From Ruminococcaceae bacterium UBA7217 (GTDB lineage: Bacteria > Bacillota > Clostridia > Oscillospirales > Acutalibacteraceae): a stretch of 6,057 nt of DNA. Both the position numbers and the translations under genes were made by a program. Shown here in pieces: positions 1 to 5,394 of the stretch. The stretch spans positions 1 to 6,057 of the forward strand of contig DKTZ01000020.1 in NCBI GenBank assembly GCA_002490425.1. The letters run 5' to 3'. Each line of letters opens with the position of its first letter. The first letter of the stretch is position 1. The notes under the pieces were generated by a model, which saw nothing but the letters and a program-made list of their open reading frames with translations, did no database searches and was not told the origin of the DNA.

Positions 1-1
1 T

Positions 2-208
2 TTCTGCTTGCTCAAAGAAAAGAAGGAGAACTGTATTTTGAAGATGCAAGAACCATCAATCCAAACGGCCTACCCGATATCGATCTCTTTTACCGAAGAT
101 ACAGAGCCGAATTTTATAGGTTTGGAATTAACATTCGGCGAATATATGCGCGGTGAATTTGAACAATCGGAAGATGAATCTCAACAGAACGGAGGTATGC
201 AGCTATGA
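2..208 (+). CDS. C-terminal part of unknown ICE-type protein (5' cut by window edge)
   Basis: This frame is open from the left edge and ends in MQL at a TGA that overlaps the next gene's ATG (ATGA, 205-208), so it is probably the last part of a gene translationally coupled to its neighbour. The last 25 or so residues are acidic (GEYMRGEFEQSEDES). I do not recognise the family. An internal TTG at 8 is the first start codon in the window, but nothing shows it is used. A caution: the overlapping frame beginning at base 1 is also open to a TGA at 154-156 and reads like plausible protein (GELYFEDARTINPNGLPDID). The true coding frame before about base 140 is therefore uncertain, and a frameshift here is possible. 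Confidence 0.5.
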   Translation, partial: FCLLKEKKENCILKMQEPSIQTAYPISISFTEDTEPNFIGLELTFGEYMRGEFEQSEDESQQNGGMQL

Positions 209-792
209 GCGTAAAGAAAATCAACGCGGAAGATCTTCGCAGAATGAAAGGCAAAGAGGGCTTGATTTTGCAGGGTTGCGGCGGTGAGCTTCAGGAATGG
301 GTTGACGGTATAAACAGTGAGCTGACAAAAGCAAATATTCTCCTTGACGGTGCAAAATTCAAGGCTGAGAATTGCTCTGTTTTTGAAAATGAAGACCTTA
401 CCTGTCTTTTGTTTCCGTTTTCGGAAGATGTTAAACTTGATATGGGTAAACTCGCCATATGGCGGTTGCAGACGCATGAGGCTTTCGGCAGCACTTGGCT
501 GTCCGATTATGTAAATAACAGGCTCGGAGGGTTCATTTCCGAAGAAACGGAAAAAAGGCAAAAGCCCGACTGTAAGCTGATTGGTGAAGACGGAAATATC
601 TTCAATCTTATGGGCATTGCTTCAAAAACGCTTCGTCAAAACGGCATGGCTGAACAGGCAGTGGAAATGCGTGACCGTATCCGTGAGTCAGGCAGTTATG
701 ACAAAGCACTCTGCATTATTGGTGAATATGTCAACATTACAGGTGATGATACGGATGAGGATATAGGCGAAGGGATGGATATGCAGTTATGA
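205..792 (+). CDS. Unknown ICE/conjugative-element cargo protein, 195 aa
   Basis: The protein is soluble, with no signal peptide or membrane segment. The most striking stretch is residues 121-174, KPDCKLIGEDGNIFNLM followed by GIASKTLRQNGMAEQA and IIGEYVNIT. I recall this pattern from uncharacterised proteins of Firmicutes conjugative elements, and I know of no assigned function. The C-terminus is a short acidic tail (DDTDEDIGEGMD) ending in MQL. The start is ATG 205, which overlaps the upstream stop and has GGAGG at 191-195, nine bases away. The stop overlaps the next ATG in the same manner (789-792). The gene therefore sits in a coupled operon with both neighbours. Its codon use is more G+C-rich than that of the RT/transposase region, consistent with a different origin. 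Confidence 0.8.
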   Translation: MSVKKINAEDLRRMKGKEGLILQGCGGELQEWVDGINSELTKANILLDGAKFKAENCSVFENEDLTCLLFPFSEDVKLDMGKLAIWRLQTHEAFGSTWLSDYVNNRLGGFISEETEKRQKPDCKLIGEDGNIFNLMGIASKTLRQNGMAEQAVEMRDRIRESGSYDKALCIIGEYVNITGDDTDEDIGEGMDMQL

Positions 793-1034
793 CCTACGAT
801 GAGCTGCAGAAAGAAATAAAGTCCATCGTTGAAAAATACGATCCCATATATATTTATACCTCGGCGGATTTTCAATGCGATCAGACGGAAGGCTGTCCCA
901 CTTCTCTTTGCGTATGTTTTAACAAAGGTAAAGCATGGCTTGAATTAAACGAAGGTTTTCTCCGCGGCATAAATAAAACAGAGCTGTACTTAAGAGTTTA
1001 TCAACATCATACTGATAAAAGATTTCGTCAATAA
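789..1034 (+). CDS. Unknown ICE-type protein, 3'-truncated with chimeric tail
   Basis: ATG 789 overlaps the preceding stop (ATGA). No good Shine-Dalgarno lies close, so translation probably depends on coupling. The first 67 residues or so (MTYDELQKEIKSIVEKYDPI at the start, then a Cys-containing middle with CDQTEGCPTSLCVCF) look like an ordinary small protein. The last dozen residues (YQHHTDKRFRQ) are encoded by the antisense of a glycosylase-like gene on the other strand, so the native 3' end has been lost by a DNA joint at about 991-1003. The family is not recognised. The fragment may still be translated with its 81-residue chimeric form, but a preserved function seems unlikely. Confidence 0.6.
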   Translation: MTYDELQKEIKSIVEKYDPIYIYTSADFQCDQTEGCPTSLCVCFNKGKAWLELNEGFLRGINKTELYLRVYQHHTDKRFRQ

Positions 1035-1299
1035 TCCATATTCGACCCGTTTCAATATCAATATGCGGTTCAAGCCTGTTCCAAGGCGCACCCGAGGTCA
1101 GCATAGAATAAACCATAGCACGAATGTGGTCTGTGACAGTAAAAGTATCGCCGTTTTTTCGTCTGTCTATCTGCTTTTTGATATGTGTATGTTCCCAAAG
1201 CTTTTTATTTTGTACTTTTCCGTCTTTAACCAGTAACTCCTCACGCAACTGTTTGTCCATAAGCAAAACAGACTTTGCGACATTTTCAATATTTTCCAA
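919..1299 (-). pseudogene. 8-oxoguanine DNA glycosylase-like protein, N-terminal fragment
   Basis: The native part, about 103 residues (VAKSVLLMDKQLREELLVKD, then KLWEHTHIKKQIDRR, FTVTDHIRAMVYSMLTSGAPW, EIFYQYDVDKLL), resembles from memory the N-terminal domain of Firmicutes proteins annotated as thermostable 8-oxoguanine DNA glycosylase (HhH-GPD type). The part that would carry the helix-hairpin-helix and catalytic Lys/Asp is missing. After DKLL the frame runs into antisense of the 789 gene (STALFYLCRGENL...), so the gene is truncated by a joint near 991-1003 and should be inactive as a glycosylase. The likely start is TTG 1299, with GGTGAT at 1303-1308 as ribosome site; a GTG at 1308 is the alternative. 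It lies 25 bases after the small HTH gene and is probably cotranscribed with it. The family call rests on recall. Confidence 0.6.
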
Positions 1300-1324
1300 G
1301 AAAATCACCCCCCCTTATTTTTAA

Positions 1325-1531
1325 TTAACAACTTTTTGGTATTTCTATAAACAGTTCGGGGCTGACATTCAAGGCTAAACAAACCGCTTTTAAATCGTCT
1401 GCATACATAGTTCGTTTGCCGTTCATCATTGCATTAAAGGTCACTTTTGAAAATCCTGCCTTTTGTGCAACCGCCAACTGTTTGTAACCGTTTTCTTCAA
1501 TGTATTCTCTGACTTTTTTATATACCTCCAT
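1325..1531 (-). CDS. Small Cro/C1-type HTH regulator, 68 aa
   Basis: The protein is a single helix-turn-helix domain: residues 5-60 include GYKQLAVAQKAGFSKVTFNA and the C-terminal signature DDLKAVCLALNVSPELF, typical of the Xre/Cro family of phage- and element-borne repressors. There is no second domain, so it probably acts as a small dimeric DNA-binding protein. ATG 1531 has a perfect AGGAGG at 1538-1543, six bases away. It is the first gene of a leftward operon whose second gene is the truncated glycosylase. The promoter (TTGACA/TATCAT) lies just upstream and is framed by inverted repeats, so autoregulation is a reasonable inference. It is divergent from a second HTH gene at 1682; either protein could control the shared region. 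Confidence 0.85.
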   Translation of the reverse strand: MEVYKKVREYIEENGYKQLAVAQKAGFSKVTFNAMMNGKRTMYADDLKAVCLALNVSPELFIEIPKSC

Positions 1532-1556
1532 TATGTACCTCCTAAATACAGAATTA

Positions 1557-1612
1557 CTGTACTTTTGTTTATGATATCACAGATATACTGATGTGTCAAT
1601 GGAAAAGTACAG
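1557..1612. repeat. Inverted repeat framing the leftward promoter (probable operator pair)
   Basis: CTGTACTTTT (1557-1566) and AAAAGTACAG (1603-1612) are perfect 10-bp inverted copies. They flank exactly the -10 to -35 segment of the leftward promoter (1571-1599). The left arm also takes part in a second perfect palindrome, TACAG-AATTA-CTGTA (1547-1561), so CTGTA/TACAG may be the repressor half-site. Binding by one of the two adjacent HTH proteins is inference. Confidence 0.6.
1571..1599 (-). promoter_or_regulatory. Leftward sigma-A promoter of the small HTH gene
   Basis: Read on the minus strand, there is a perfect -35 TTGACA (1594-1599), a 17-bp spacer, and a -10 TATCAT (1571-1576) preceded by TGA, giving an extended -10 (TGnTATCAT). 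Transcription should start at about 1564, leaving a leader of about 33 nt that carries AGGAGG. This is the best promoter match in the window. Confidence 0.8.
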
Positions 1613-1630
1613 GATATCTTGACAAAATCA

Positions 1631-1658
1631 TTGCCTTTTGCCTATTTTCGTGTATAAT
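1631..1658 (+). promoter_or_regulatory. Probable rightward promoter of the second HTH gene
   Basis: A perfect TATAAT at 1653-1658 is preceded by TG and lies 16 bp after a weak -35 TTGCCT (1631-1636). A perfect TTGACA at 1619-1624 is 28 bp away from the -10, too far to pair with it. The promoter sits downstream of the operator-like repeat and 23 bases before the likely start codon. Confidence 0.55.
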
Positions 1659-1681
1659 ATCAATAAAGCGAGGTGATTTTC

Positions 1682-2002
1682 TTGAAATATGAGATTGGCA
1701 ATAAGATTCGGAAATACAGAAAAGAAAGCGGACTGACGCAGGAACAGTTAGCAGATAGAATAAATGTAACCAAAAGCCGAGTATCCAATTGGGAGCAAGG
1801 CATAAACAGACCTGACGCAGATATTATCGGAAATATCTGCCGTGCGTTGAATGTGTCACCGAGCGATTTGCTTGATGTGCGTTTGACGGATGACGAGCTG
1901 AATATTCACGAAAAGAAAGTTATCAAAGCATACCGTACTAAAAAGGATTTACAACAGGCTGTAGATATTCTTTTAGGCATAGACGATAATCCCACAGAAT
2001 AA
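1682..2002 (+). CDS. Xre-family HTH transcriptional regulator, about 106 aa
   Basis: The N-terminal two-thirds is a classic HTH_3 domain: IGNKIRKYRKESGLTQEQLA, then ADRINVTKSRVSNWEQG, and ICRALNVSPSDLLD (about residues 4-65). The C-terminal 40 residues are charged and helical (HEKKVIKAYRTKKDLQQAVDILLGI), a usual dimerisation tail of ICE and phage repressors. I choose the TTG at 1682 as start because GAGGTGAT (1670-1677) is a good Shine-Dalgarno for it. The in-frame GTG at 1673 falls inside that site and would have no ribosome site of its own. The gene is divergent from the other HTH gene across a 150-bp control region, an arrangement like a lysogeny switch, although no phage or excision genes are visible nearby. 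Confidence 0.85.
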   Translation: MKYEIGNKIRKYRKESGLTQEQLADRINVTKSRVSNWEQGINRPDADIIGNICRALNVSPSDLLDVRLTDDELNIHEKKVIKAYRTKKDLQQAVDILLGIDDNPTE

Positions 2003-2255
2003 GGCGCAAAACAGTCTGTCTGCCGTTTTAATTATAACAGTATAAATTATCTTGGTATTTGCCTTTCACCTTGTATCGCCTGTGCAATCGGGTGAGAAAT
2101 CCTAAAAACCTTTAATATTATTGAAGGCACAAAGGATACTATTTTCTGTCAGTCCGTAATTCGGTTGAAACTTTCACAGGATTGCAACTGTATGAAACAT
2201 CTAACTTGGGTGTATTGCTCTTTCGTGTCAAATTAAGATGAAAGAGGAAATCACT
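2003..2255. other. Gene-free stretch with several small hairpins
   Basis: I see no credible reading frame here. Local stems include CCTTTAAT/ATTGAAGG (around 2108-2126) and CCG-TAATT-CGG (around 2155-2166) inside a longer imperfect stem. TTTCACC...GGTGAGAAA around 2064-2098 could also pair. No riboswitch class that I know is recognisable. It could be a structured leader of the 2256 gene or decayed sequence. Confidence 0.35.
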
Positions 2256-2468
2256 ATGTATAAAATAAAAGTTACAGCAAATACAAAATCTGAAAACCCA
2301 ACCGCATTATCAAAAGAAATCAAGTACAGCGCTAACGATATATACAATTTTTTGCTGTCCATTGATGAACTTGGGGCGTATATGATTACCGCCGATGAGA
2401 AAAATGATGGTACTTGTGTGTTCACCATAGGTGATACGACATATTCGATTATGCCTGATATGATTTAA
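2256..2468 (+). CDS. Small unknown protein, 70 aa
   Basis: The family is not recognised. The protein is soluble and mixed in charge; it starts MYKIKVTANTKSENPTALSK, has a central predicted helix (ANDIYNFLLSIDELGAYM) and ends in a likely beta-hairpin (GTCVFTIGDTTYSIMPDMI). The ATG at 2256 is chosen because AGAGG at 2243-2247 is well placed eight bases upstream; an in-frame ATG at 2238 has no ribosome site. The gene is followed after about 30 bases by a hairpin terminator and converges on the 65-aa gene of the RT set. Nothing links its function to its neighbours. Confidence 0.6.
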   Translation: MYKIKVTANTKSENPTALSKEIKYSANDIYNFLLSIDELGAYMITADEKNDGTCVFTIGDTTYSIMPDMI

Positions 2469-2498
2469 CATTTCACTTTGAATATTGCATAAAGATTT

Positions 2499-2538
2499 AA
2501 GCCATTGAAACCGCTTTTGCAGTTCCAATGGCTTTTTT
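2499..2538 (+). terminator. Rho-independent terminator between convergent genes
   Basis: The stem AAGCCATTG (2499-2507) pairs with CAATGGCTT (2526-2534), with extra AC/GT pairing inside, followed by TTTTTT. It ends the 2256 gene. The minus-strand gene stops at 2538-2540, directly beside it, but the minus-strand U-tract is poor, so termination of the RT operon here would be weaker. Confidence 0.8.
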
Positions 2539-2735
2539 CAATTTCGGAACAAATACTCTTGAACCTCATCAAGAAGCAAATAGCTTTGTTTCAGTTTATC
2601 CATTAAATCCAACGGAATACCTGTGATTTCCTGTACCTCTACTATGTTGTTTTTTGCATACCCCAATAATTCAATTGGATTCATATCAAAATGAATGATT
2701 ACATCATCTAAGCTTTCGCTGTTAGATTTACTCAT
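2538..2735 (-). CDS. Small acidic protein downstream of RT, 65 aa, unknown
   Basis: The protein is acidic and apparently all-helical: an N-terminal Ser-rich start (MSKSNSESLDD), then NPIELLGYAKNNIVEVQEIT and a long C-terminal helix (LMDKLKQSYLLLDEVQEYLF). There are no cysteines, signal peptide or membrane segments. I do not recognise the family. It begins only 18 bases after the RT stop, and that gap contains AAGGAG at a good distance (nine bases) from ATG 2735, so the two are almost certainly cotranscribed. Diversity-generating retroelements carry a small helical accessory protein (Avd) beside the RT, but this protein is about half the usual Avd size, and I see no similarity to Avd. A role as RT partner or folding helper is inference from position only. 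Confidence 0.75.
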   Translation of the reverse strand: MSKSNSESLDDVIIHFDMNPIELLGYAKNNIVEVQEITGIPLDLMDKLKQSYLLLDEVQEYLFRN

Positions 2736-2753
2736 AATTTATAACTCCTTTTC

Positions 2754-4013
2754 TTAAAATAATTTTTTAATAAAACCTGCAATCCGAGTGTCCCCGGTTA
2801 ATTCAATAGCCTGACAGAGGACTTTTTCTTTGACTTGAATAAGAGATTGAACGGTAACTATGTTATCATAATAATTAATCCACCCCCTTATATACTGTTT
2901 CAATGCGTTACCTAATGTTGACGTCTCGTCATAAGATAAATCATCAAGTTCCCTATCAGAAATAACTGTCAACTCTTTATTTATCTTATCTATAAGTGAA
3001 TCAACATTTTTTCTCAACGGCACAGAAATAATTTGATTTTGTCTTCTATAAATTCTGCACCCAAGAAAATCAAAGCCATTACTAATATGTACAACCTTCG
3101 TTTTCTTGCTCGACAAACGCAGACCTCTGTCATTTAAAAATGAATTTAGTTCGGGGACAATCGATTGCACCAAAAAAGAAAAACTATCAGCAACGATAAT
3201 TATGTCATCGGCGTATCTTATCATATGGACATCCTTGCCGAATTTATTTAACAAACGACATTCCATTCCATCTAACACCATATTGCATACTACACTTGAT
3301 ATGCTACCGCCCTGTGGAATTCCTTTATCTGTTGAGTGATAAAGCACCTCTTCCAGATAACCGCTTTTCAAAAACTGATAAAGCACCTTTTTATCCAAGG
3401 GTATATGCTTTAAGACCCATTCGTGACTGATATTATCAAAGCAAGCTTCAACGTCAGCCTTTAACACCCATTGATTAGAATTTTCCGAAAGGATTGCAAT
3501 ACATTTTCTAACCGCATCTTTTGCAGAACGATTTTTTCTAAATCCGAAAGAATTTTCATCACCTGTCACCTCAGCTATAGGCTCTAATGCAAATTTATAC
3601 AGCGTTTGCATAGCCCTGTCTTTCAGGGTCGGAATACTTAAAGGTCTTTTATCACCATTAGTTTTTGGGATATATATCCGCTTTAATGGCTTTGACTTGT
3701 ATCCTCTTCGGTTTAATTCATAAACCGCCTGTAGTTTCTTTTCGGGAGTATCCCACAAAACATTATCTATTCCACAGGTACTTTTCCCTTTATTAGAGGT
3801 AACTGTCCGCACGGCTAAAGCTTTGGCATAAAATGAATGTATCAATGTGTGTTGCAGATATGTCATTTTATCAAAATCATCATTACTGAACGCTACCGCA
3901 ATACGCTTTTGCAGCTTTTTAACATAATTTTCAGCCTTGGAAAAATCTATATTTTCCCAAGCATCAATCGTATTAGAAGCAGCACACGATATTTCTTCGT
4001 TTATTTTGCTCAT
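2754..4013 (-). CDS. Group II-type reverse transcriptase, free-standing, no endonuclease domain
   Basis: The protein (419 aa from ATG 4013) has the domain order of a group II intron-encoded RT. It has an RVT_N-like N-terminus (WENIDFSKAENYVKKLQKRI, FYAKALAVRTVTSNKGK), then the RT fingers/palm with RIYIPKTNGDKRPLSIPTLK, ENSFGFRKNRSAKDAV, KADVEACFDNISH, GIPQGGSISS and RYADDIIIVA. It ends with a maturase-type thumb, DFLGCRIYRR and IRGWINYYDNIV. The metal-binding aspartates are present (D187, D269 and D270). The chain ends soon after the IRGWINYY motif, so the DNA-binding/HNH endonuclease region of mobile introns is absent. No intron domain V is recognisable downstream, where another gene begins 18 bases later. 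ATG 4013 abuts AAGGAG (4014-4019), unusually close; TTG 4046 would give 430 aa but has no ribosome site. The polymerase is probably active, but its template and role are unknown. Confidence 0.9.
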   Translation of the reverse strand: MSKINEEISCAASNTIDAWENIDFSKAENYVKKLQKRIAVAFSNDDFDKMTYLQHTLIHSFYAKALAVRTVTSNKGKSTCGIDNVLWDTPEKKLQAVYELNRRGYKSKPLKRIYIPKTNGDKRPLSIPTLKDRAMQTLYKFALEPIAEVTGDENSFGFRKNRSAKDAVRKCIAILSENSNQWVLKADVEACFDNISHEWVLKHIPLDKKVLYQFLKSGYLEEVLYHSTDKGIPQGGSISSVVCNMVLDGMECRLLNKFGKDVHMIRYADDIIIVADSFSFLVQSIVPELNSFLNDRGLRLSSKKTKVVHISNGFDFLGCRIYRRQNQIISVPLRKNVDSLIDKINKELTVISDRELDDLSYDETSTLGNALKQYIRGWINYYDNIVTVQSLIQVKEKVLCQAIELTGDTRIAGFIKKLF

Positions 4014-4046
4014 CTCCTTCCAAAAGTTCTGCAAAAGCGTCTGCAA

Positions 4047-4250
4047 TATTAAAGTGTGTTATTTGCCTTTGATAACCACCCCCTTAACTTGGATTGCATT
4101 CACTGAGAAATGGTTTTCACAATGCGTTTTCTTTTTTGCTTAAAGTATGCATTAATAGTTTAAAACCAAATCTACAGGTTAATTGACACATTATAAGTAA
4201 TCAGCTTTTCCTGACTCATTGCGTCATAATACATATAACGATTGTAAATT
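4047..4250 (-). other. Untranslated leader between 49-aa gene and RT, possible RNA
   Basis: This is about 200 bases without a reading frame on the RT strand, unusually long within an operon. Read on the minus strand it has a perfect TATAAT (4190-4195) without a good -35. It also has a stem GCATT...AATGC around an inner GAAA/TTTC pair (about 4096-4126) and a G-rich run, AAGGGGGTGG (about 4077-4086). It could hold an internal promoter, an RT template or primer RNA, or only a long 5' leader. No retron or group II fold is evident to me. Confidence 0.35.
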
Positions 4251-4400
4251 TTAAAAATTTGATTCAGGCTTTTGATGACACTTGGAATTTTCGTTTATAA
4301 ATGTTTCTACTTCCTTGTAAATCAGCCAAGCAAAAATCTGAAATGGGTCAATGTTTTCTTGATTATGCAACTCGTTATTTGCCAATGTTGTGCTTTTCAT
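4251..4400 (-). CDS. 49-aa small protein upstream of RT, unknown
   Basis: This short frame has a strong ribosome site (GGAGG at 4409-4413, eight bases before ATG 4400) and ordinary codon use. The product begins MKSTTLANNELHNQENIDPF, continues with a predicted helix QIFAWLIYKEVETFINENSK and ends at a TAA (4251-4253). The helix is amphipathic rather than a membrane segment. I do not recognise the family. It lies on the same strand as the RT, about 240-bp upstream, and is divergent from the transposase-like gene, so it is the first gene of the RT set if they are cotranscribed. Together with the 65-aa gene it brackets the RT with two small proteins. The plus-strand frames over the same bases are Cys/Phe-rich and lack ribosome sites. 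Confidence 0.65.
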   Translation of the reverse strand: MKSTTLANNELHNQENIDPFQIFAWLIYKEVETFINENSKCHQKPESNF

Positions 4401-4425
4401 ATTGTCAACCTCCAATTAAAAATAG

Positions 4426-4444
4426 ATGTACCAGCTGGATACAT
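4426..4444. repeat. Palindrome in the divergent RT/transposase-like control region
   Basis: ATGTA-CCAGCTGG-A-TACAT is an inverted repeat centred on the perfect 8-bp palindrome CCAGCTGG, with one extra A in the right arm. It lies between the start of the 49-aa gene and that of the divergent transposase-like gene, where an operator would be expected. The chance of coincidence is not negligible. Confidence 0.35.
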
Positions 4445-4477
4445 TTACATATAACGGCGATGAAAAATTTGTTTCAC

Positions 4478-4509
4478 TTGACGGAACTAATTTTTTGTAC
4501 TAATATAAT
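4478..4509 (+). promoter_or_regulatory. Probable promoter of the transposase-like gene
   Basis: TTGACG (4478-4483) lies 17 bp before TAATAT (4501-4506); a perfect TATAAT (4504-4509) overlaps it but would need a 20-bp spacer. The start codon at 4527 is close, so the leader would be only 10-15 nt and begin about at the AGAGGAG ribosome site. Confidence 0.5.
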
Positions 4510-4526
4510 CAAAAGAGGAGATTGAT

Positions 4527-5378
4527 ATGGATTCTGAAAACAAAGAAAAGCAATATACAACCGAAAAAGAATGTCGGGAGCATATTGCTTCTATAAAGTG
4601 GGCAAACGGCTTTGTTTGTCCTGTCTGTCATTATAATAAAGCTTGGGTTACAAATGAAGTTAAATATAAATGTAAAAATTGCAGATGTAAAATTTCTGTG
4701 ACCTCTGGAACAATTTTTCAGAATTCGCACATACCTCTGCCTGTTTGGTTTCGTGGAATTGCATATATATCTTCGCAAACAGCCAGCGTAACTGTCCGTG
4801 ATTTTCAACAAGTATTAGGGGTTAAAAGTATCCGAACAGCATTAAACATTCTAAACAAGATTAAGGAAATTCTTACATATCCATATTTAGAAAAATTAAA
4901 TGGCACAATTGAGTTGTTTAAAGCCACAGTAAGAATTAATGATAAACCCTGTATTGTTTTGATAGGAGCGGAAAATAAAAATAACCGAATCGGAAGAATA
5001 AGAATTCAACCCATTCGGCGTGGAATGACTAACGATATTATCAATTTCGTGGAAAATTGTATTGAACCTGAGAGTATTTTAATTTGCCGTGAGCATTTGT
5101 TAAATAATGCTACACCTCTTAATGATTACACTGTCCTTTATAAGGAAGATATAAGACAACGCAACAAAGAGTTTAAAAGCAACGGTGATATAGATAAGCC
5201 ATATCATTTTTTGCGGATTAACAGCATAGAAAACAAGTTGTTGAACTATTGTAATAGAAACAATGTGCAAACTATTTTAAATGATTTTTGTATGAGTGAA
5301 AATCTTTTTAAAACAAAAATTCCTTTCGATAAAATTGTAGAACTTGCCGTATTTCCTCATAAAGGAAAGCATAACTAA
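4527..5378 (+). CDS. IS1595/ISXO2-like transposase relative, catalytic residues lost (probably domesticated)
   Basis: The 283-aa product has the IS1595-family layout. A zinc ribbon has C31-P-V-C34 and C49-K-N-C52, followed by the family motif VTSGTIFQNSHIPLPVWF (residues 58-75) and an HTH-like segment (TVRDFQQVLGVKSIRTAL, about 89-106). The RNase H-like region comes next. In known members the first catalytic Asp lies in GTVEVDET and the second in a TDEW-like motif. Here the matching positions read GTIELFKA (F131) and SILICREH (C187/R188); only the final Glu, in INSIENKL (E235), remains. The frame is uninterrupted, with AGAGGAG six bases before ATG 4527, so it is not a decayed pseudogene. Transposition activity is very unlikely, while DNA binding through ribbon and HTH may persist. 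It is head-to-head with the RT set. The family alignment is from memory. Confidence 0.75.
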   Translation: MDSENKEKQYTTEKECREHIASIKWANGFVCPVCHYNKAWVTNEVKYKCKNCRCKISVTSGTIFQNSHIPLPVWFRGIAYISSQTASVTVRDFQQVLGVKSIRTALNILNKIKEILTYPYLEKLNGTIELFKATVRINDKPCIVLIGAENKNNRIGRIRIQPIRRGMTNDIINFVENCIEPESILICREHLLNNATPLNDYTVLYKEDIRQRNKEFKSNGDIDKPYHFLRINSIENKLLNYCNRNNVQTILNDFCMSENLFKTKIPFDKIVELAVFPHKGKHN

Positions 5379-5394
5379 TTTGCAAAAATCCAAG

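Noticed and set aside
181..561. Minus-strand frame antisense to the 205-792 gene
   Set aside because: It has no ribosome site and is a shadow of a well-supported, coupled plus-strand gene.
3106..4143. Plus-strand frames antisense to the RT and its leader
   Set aside because: They lack ribosome sites and overlap the clearly conserved RT motifs on the other strand.
2538..4400. Diversity-generating retroelement
   Set aside because: The RT has an RVT_N region and QGGSISS motif like intron RTs, the neighbouring small protein does not look like Avd, and I found no template/variable repeat pair with adenine-biased differences.
4272..4525. Plus-strand Cys/Phe-rich frames before the transposase-like gene
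   Set aside because: They are antisense to the 49-aa gene, have no Shine-Dalgarno, and have unlikely composition.
2000..4526. Complete group II intron around the RT
   Set aside because: No domain V-like hairpin or 5' GTGYG boundary is recognisable on the minus strand, and a separate gene with its own ribosome site starts 18 bases after the RT.
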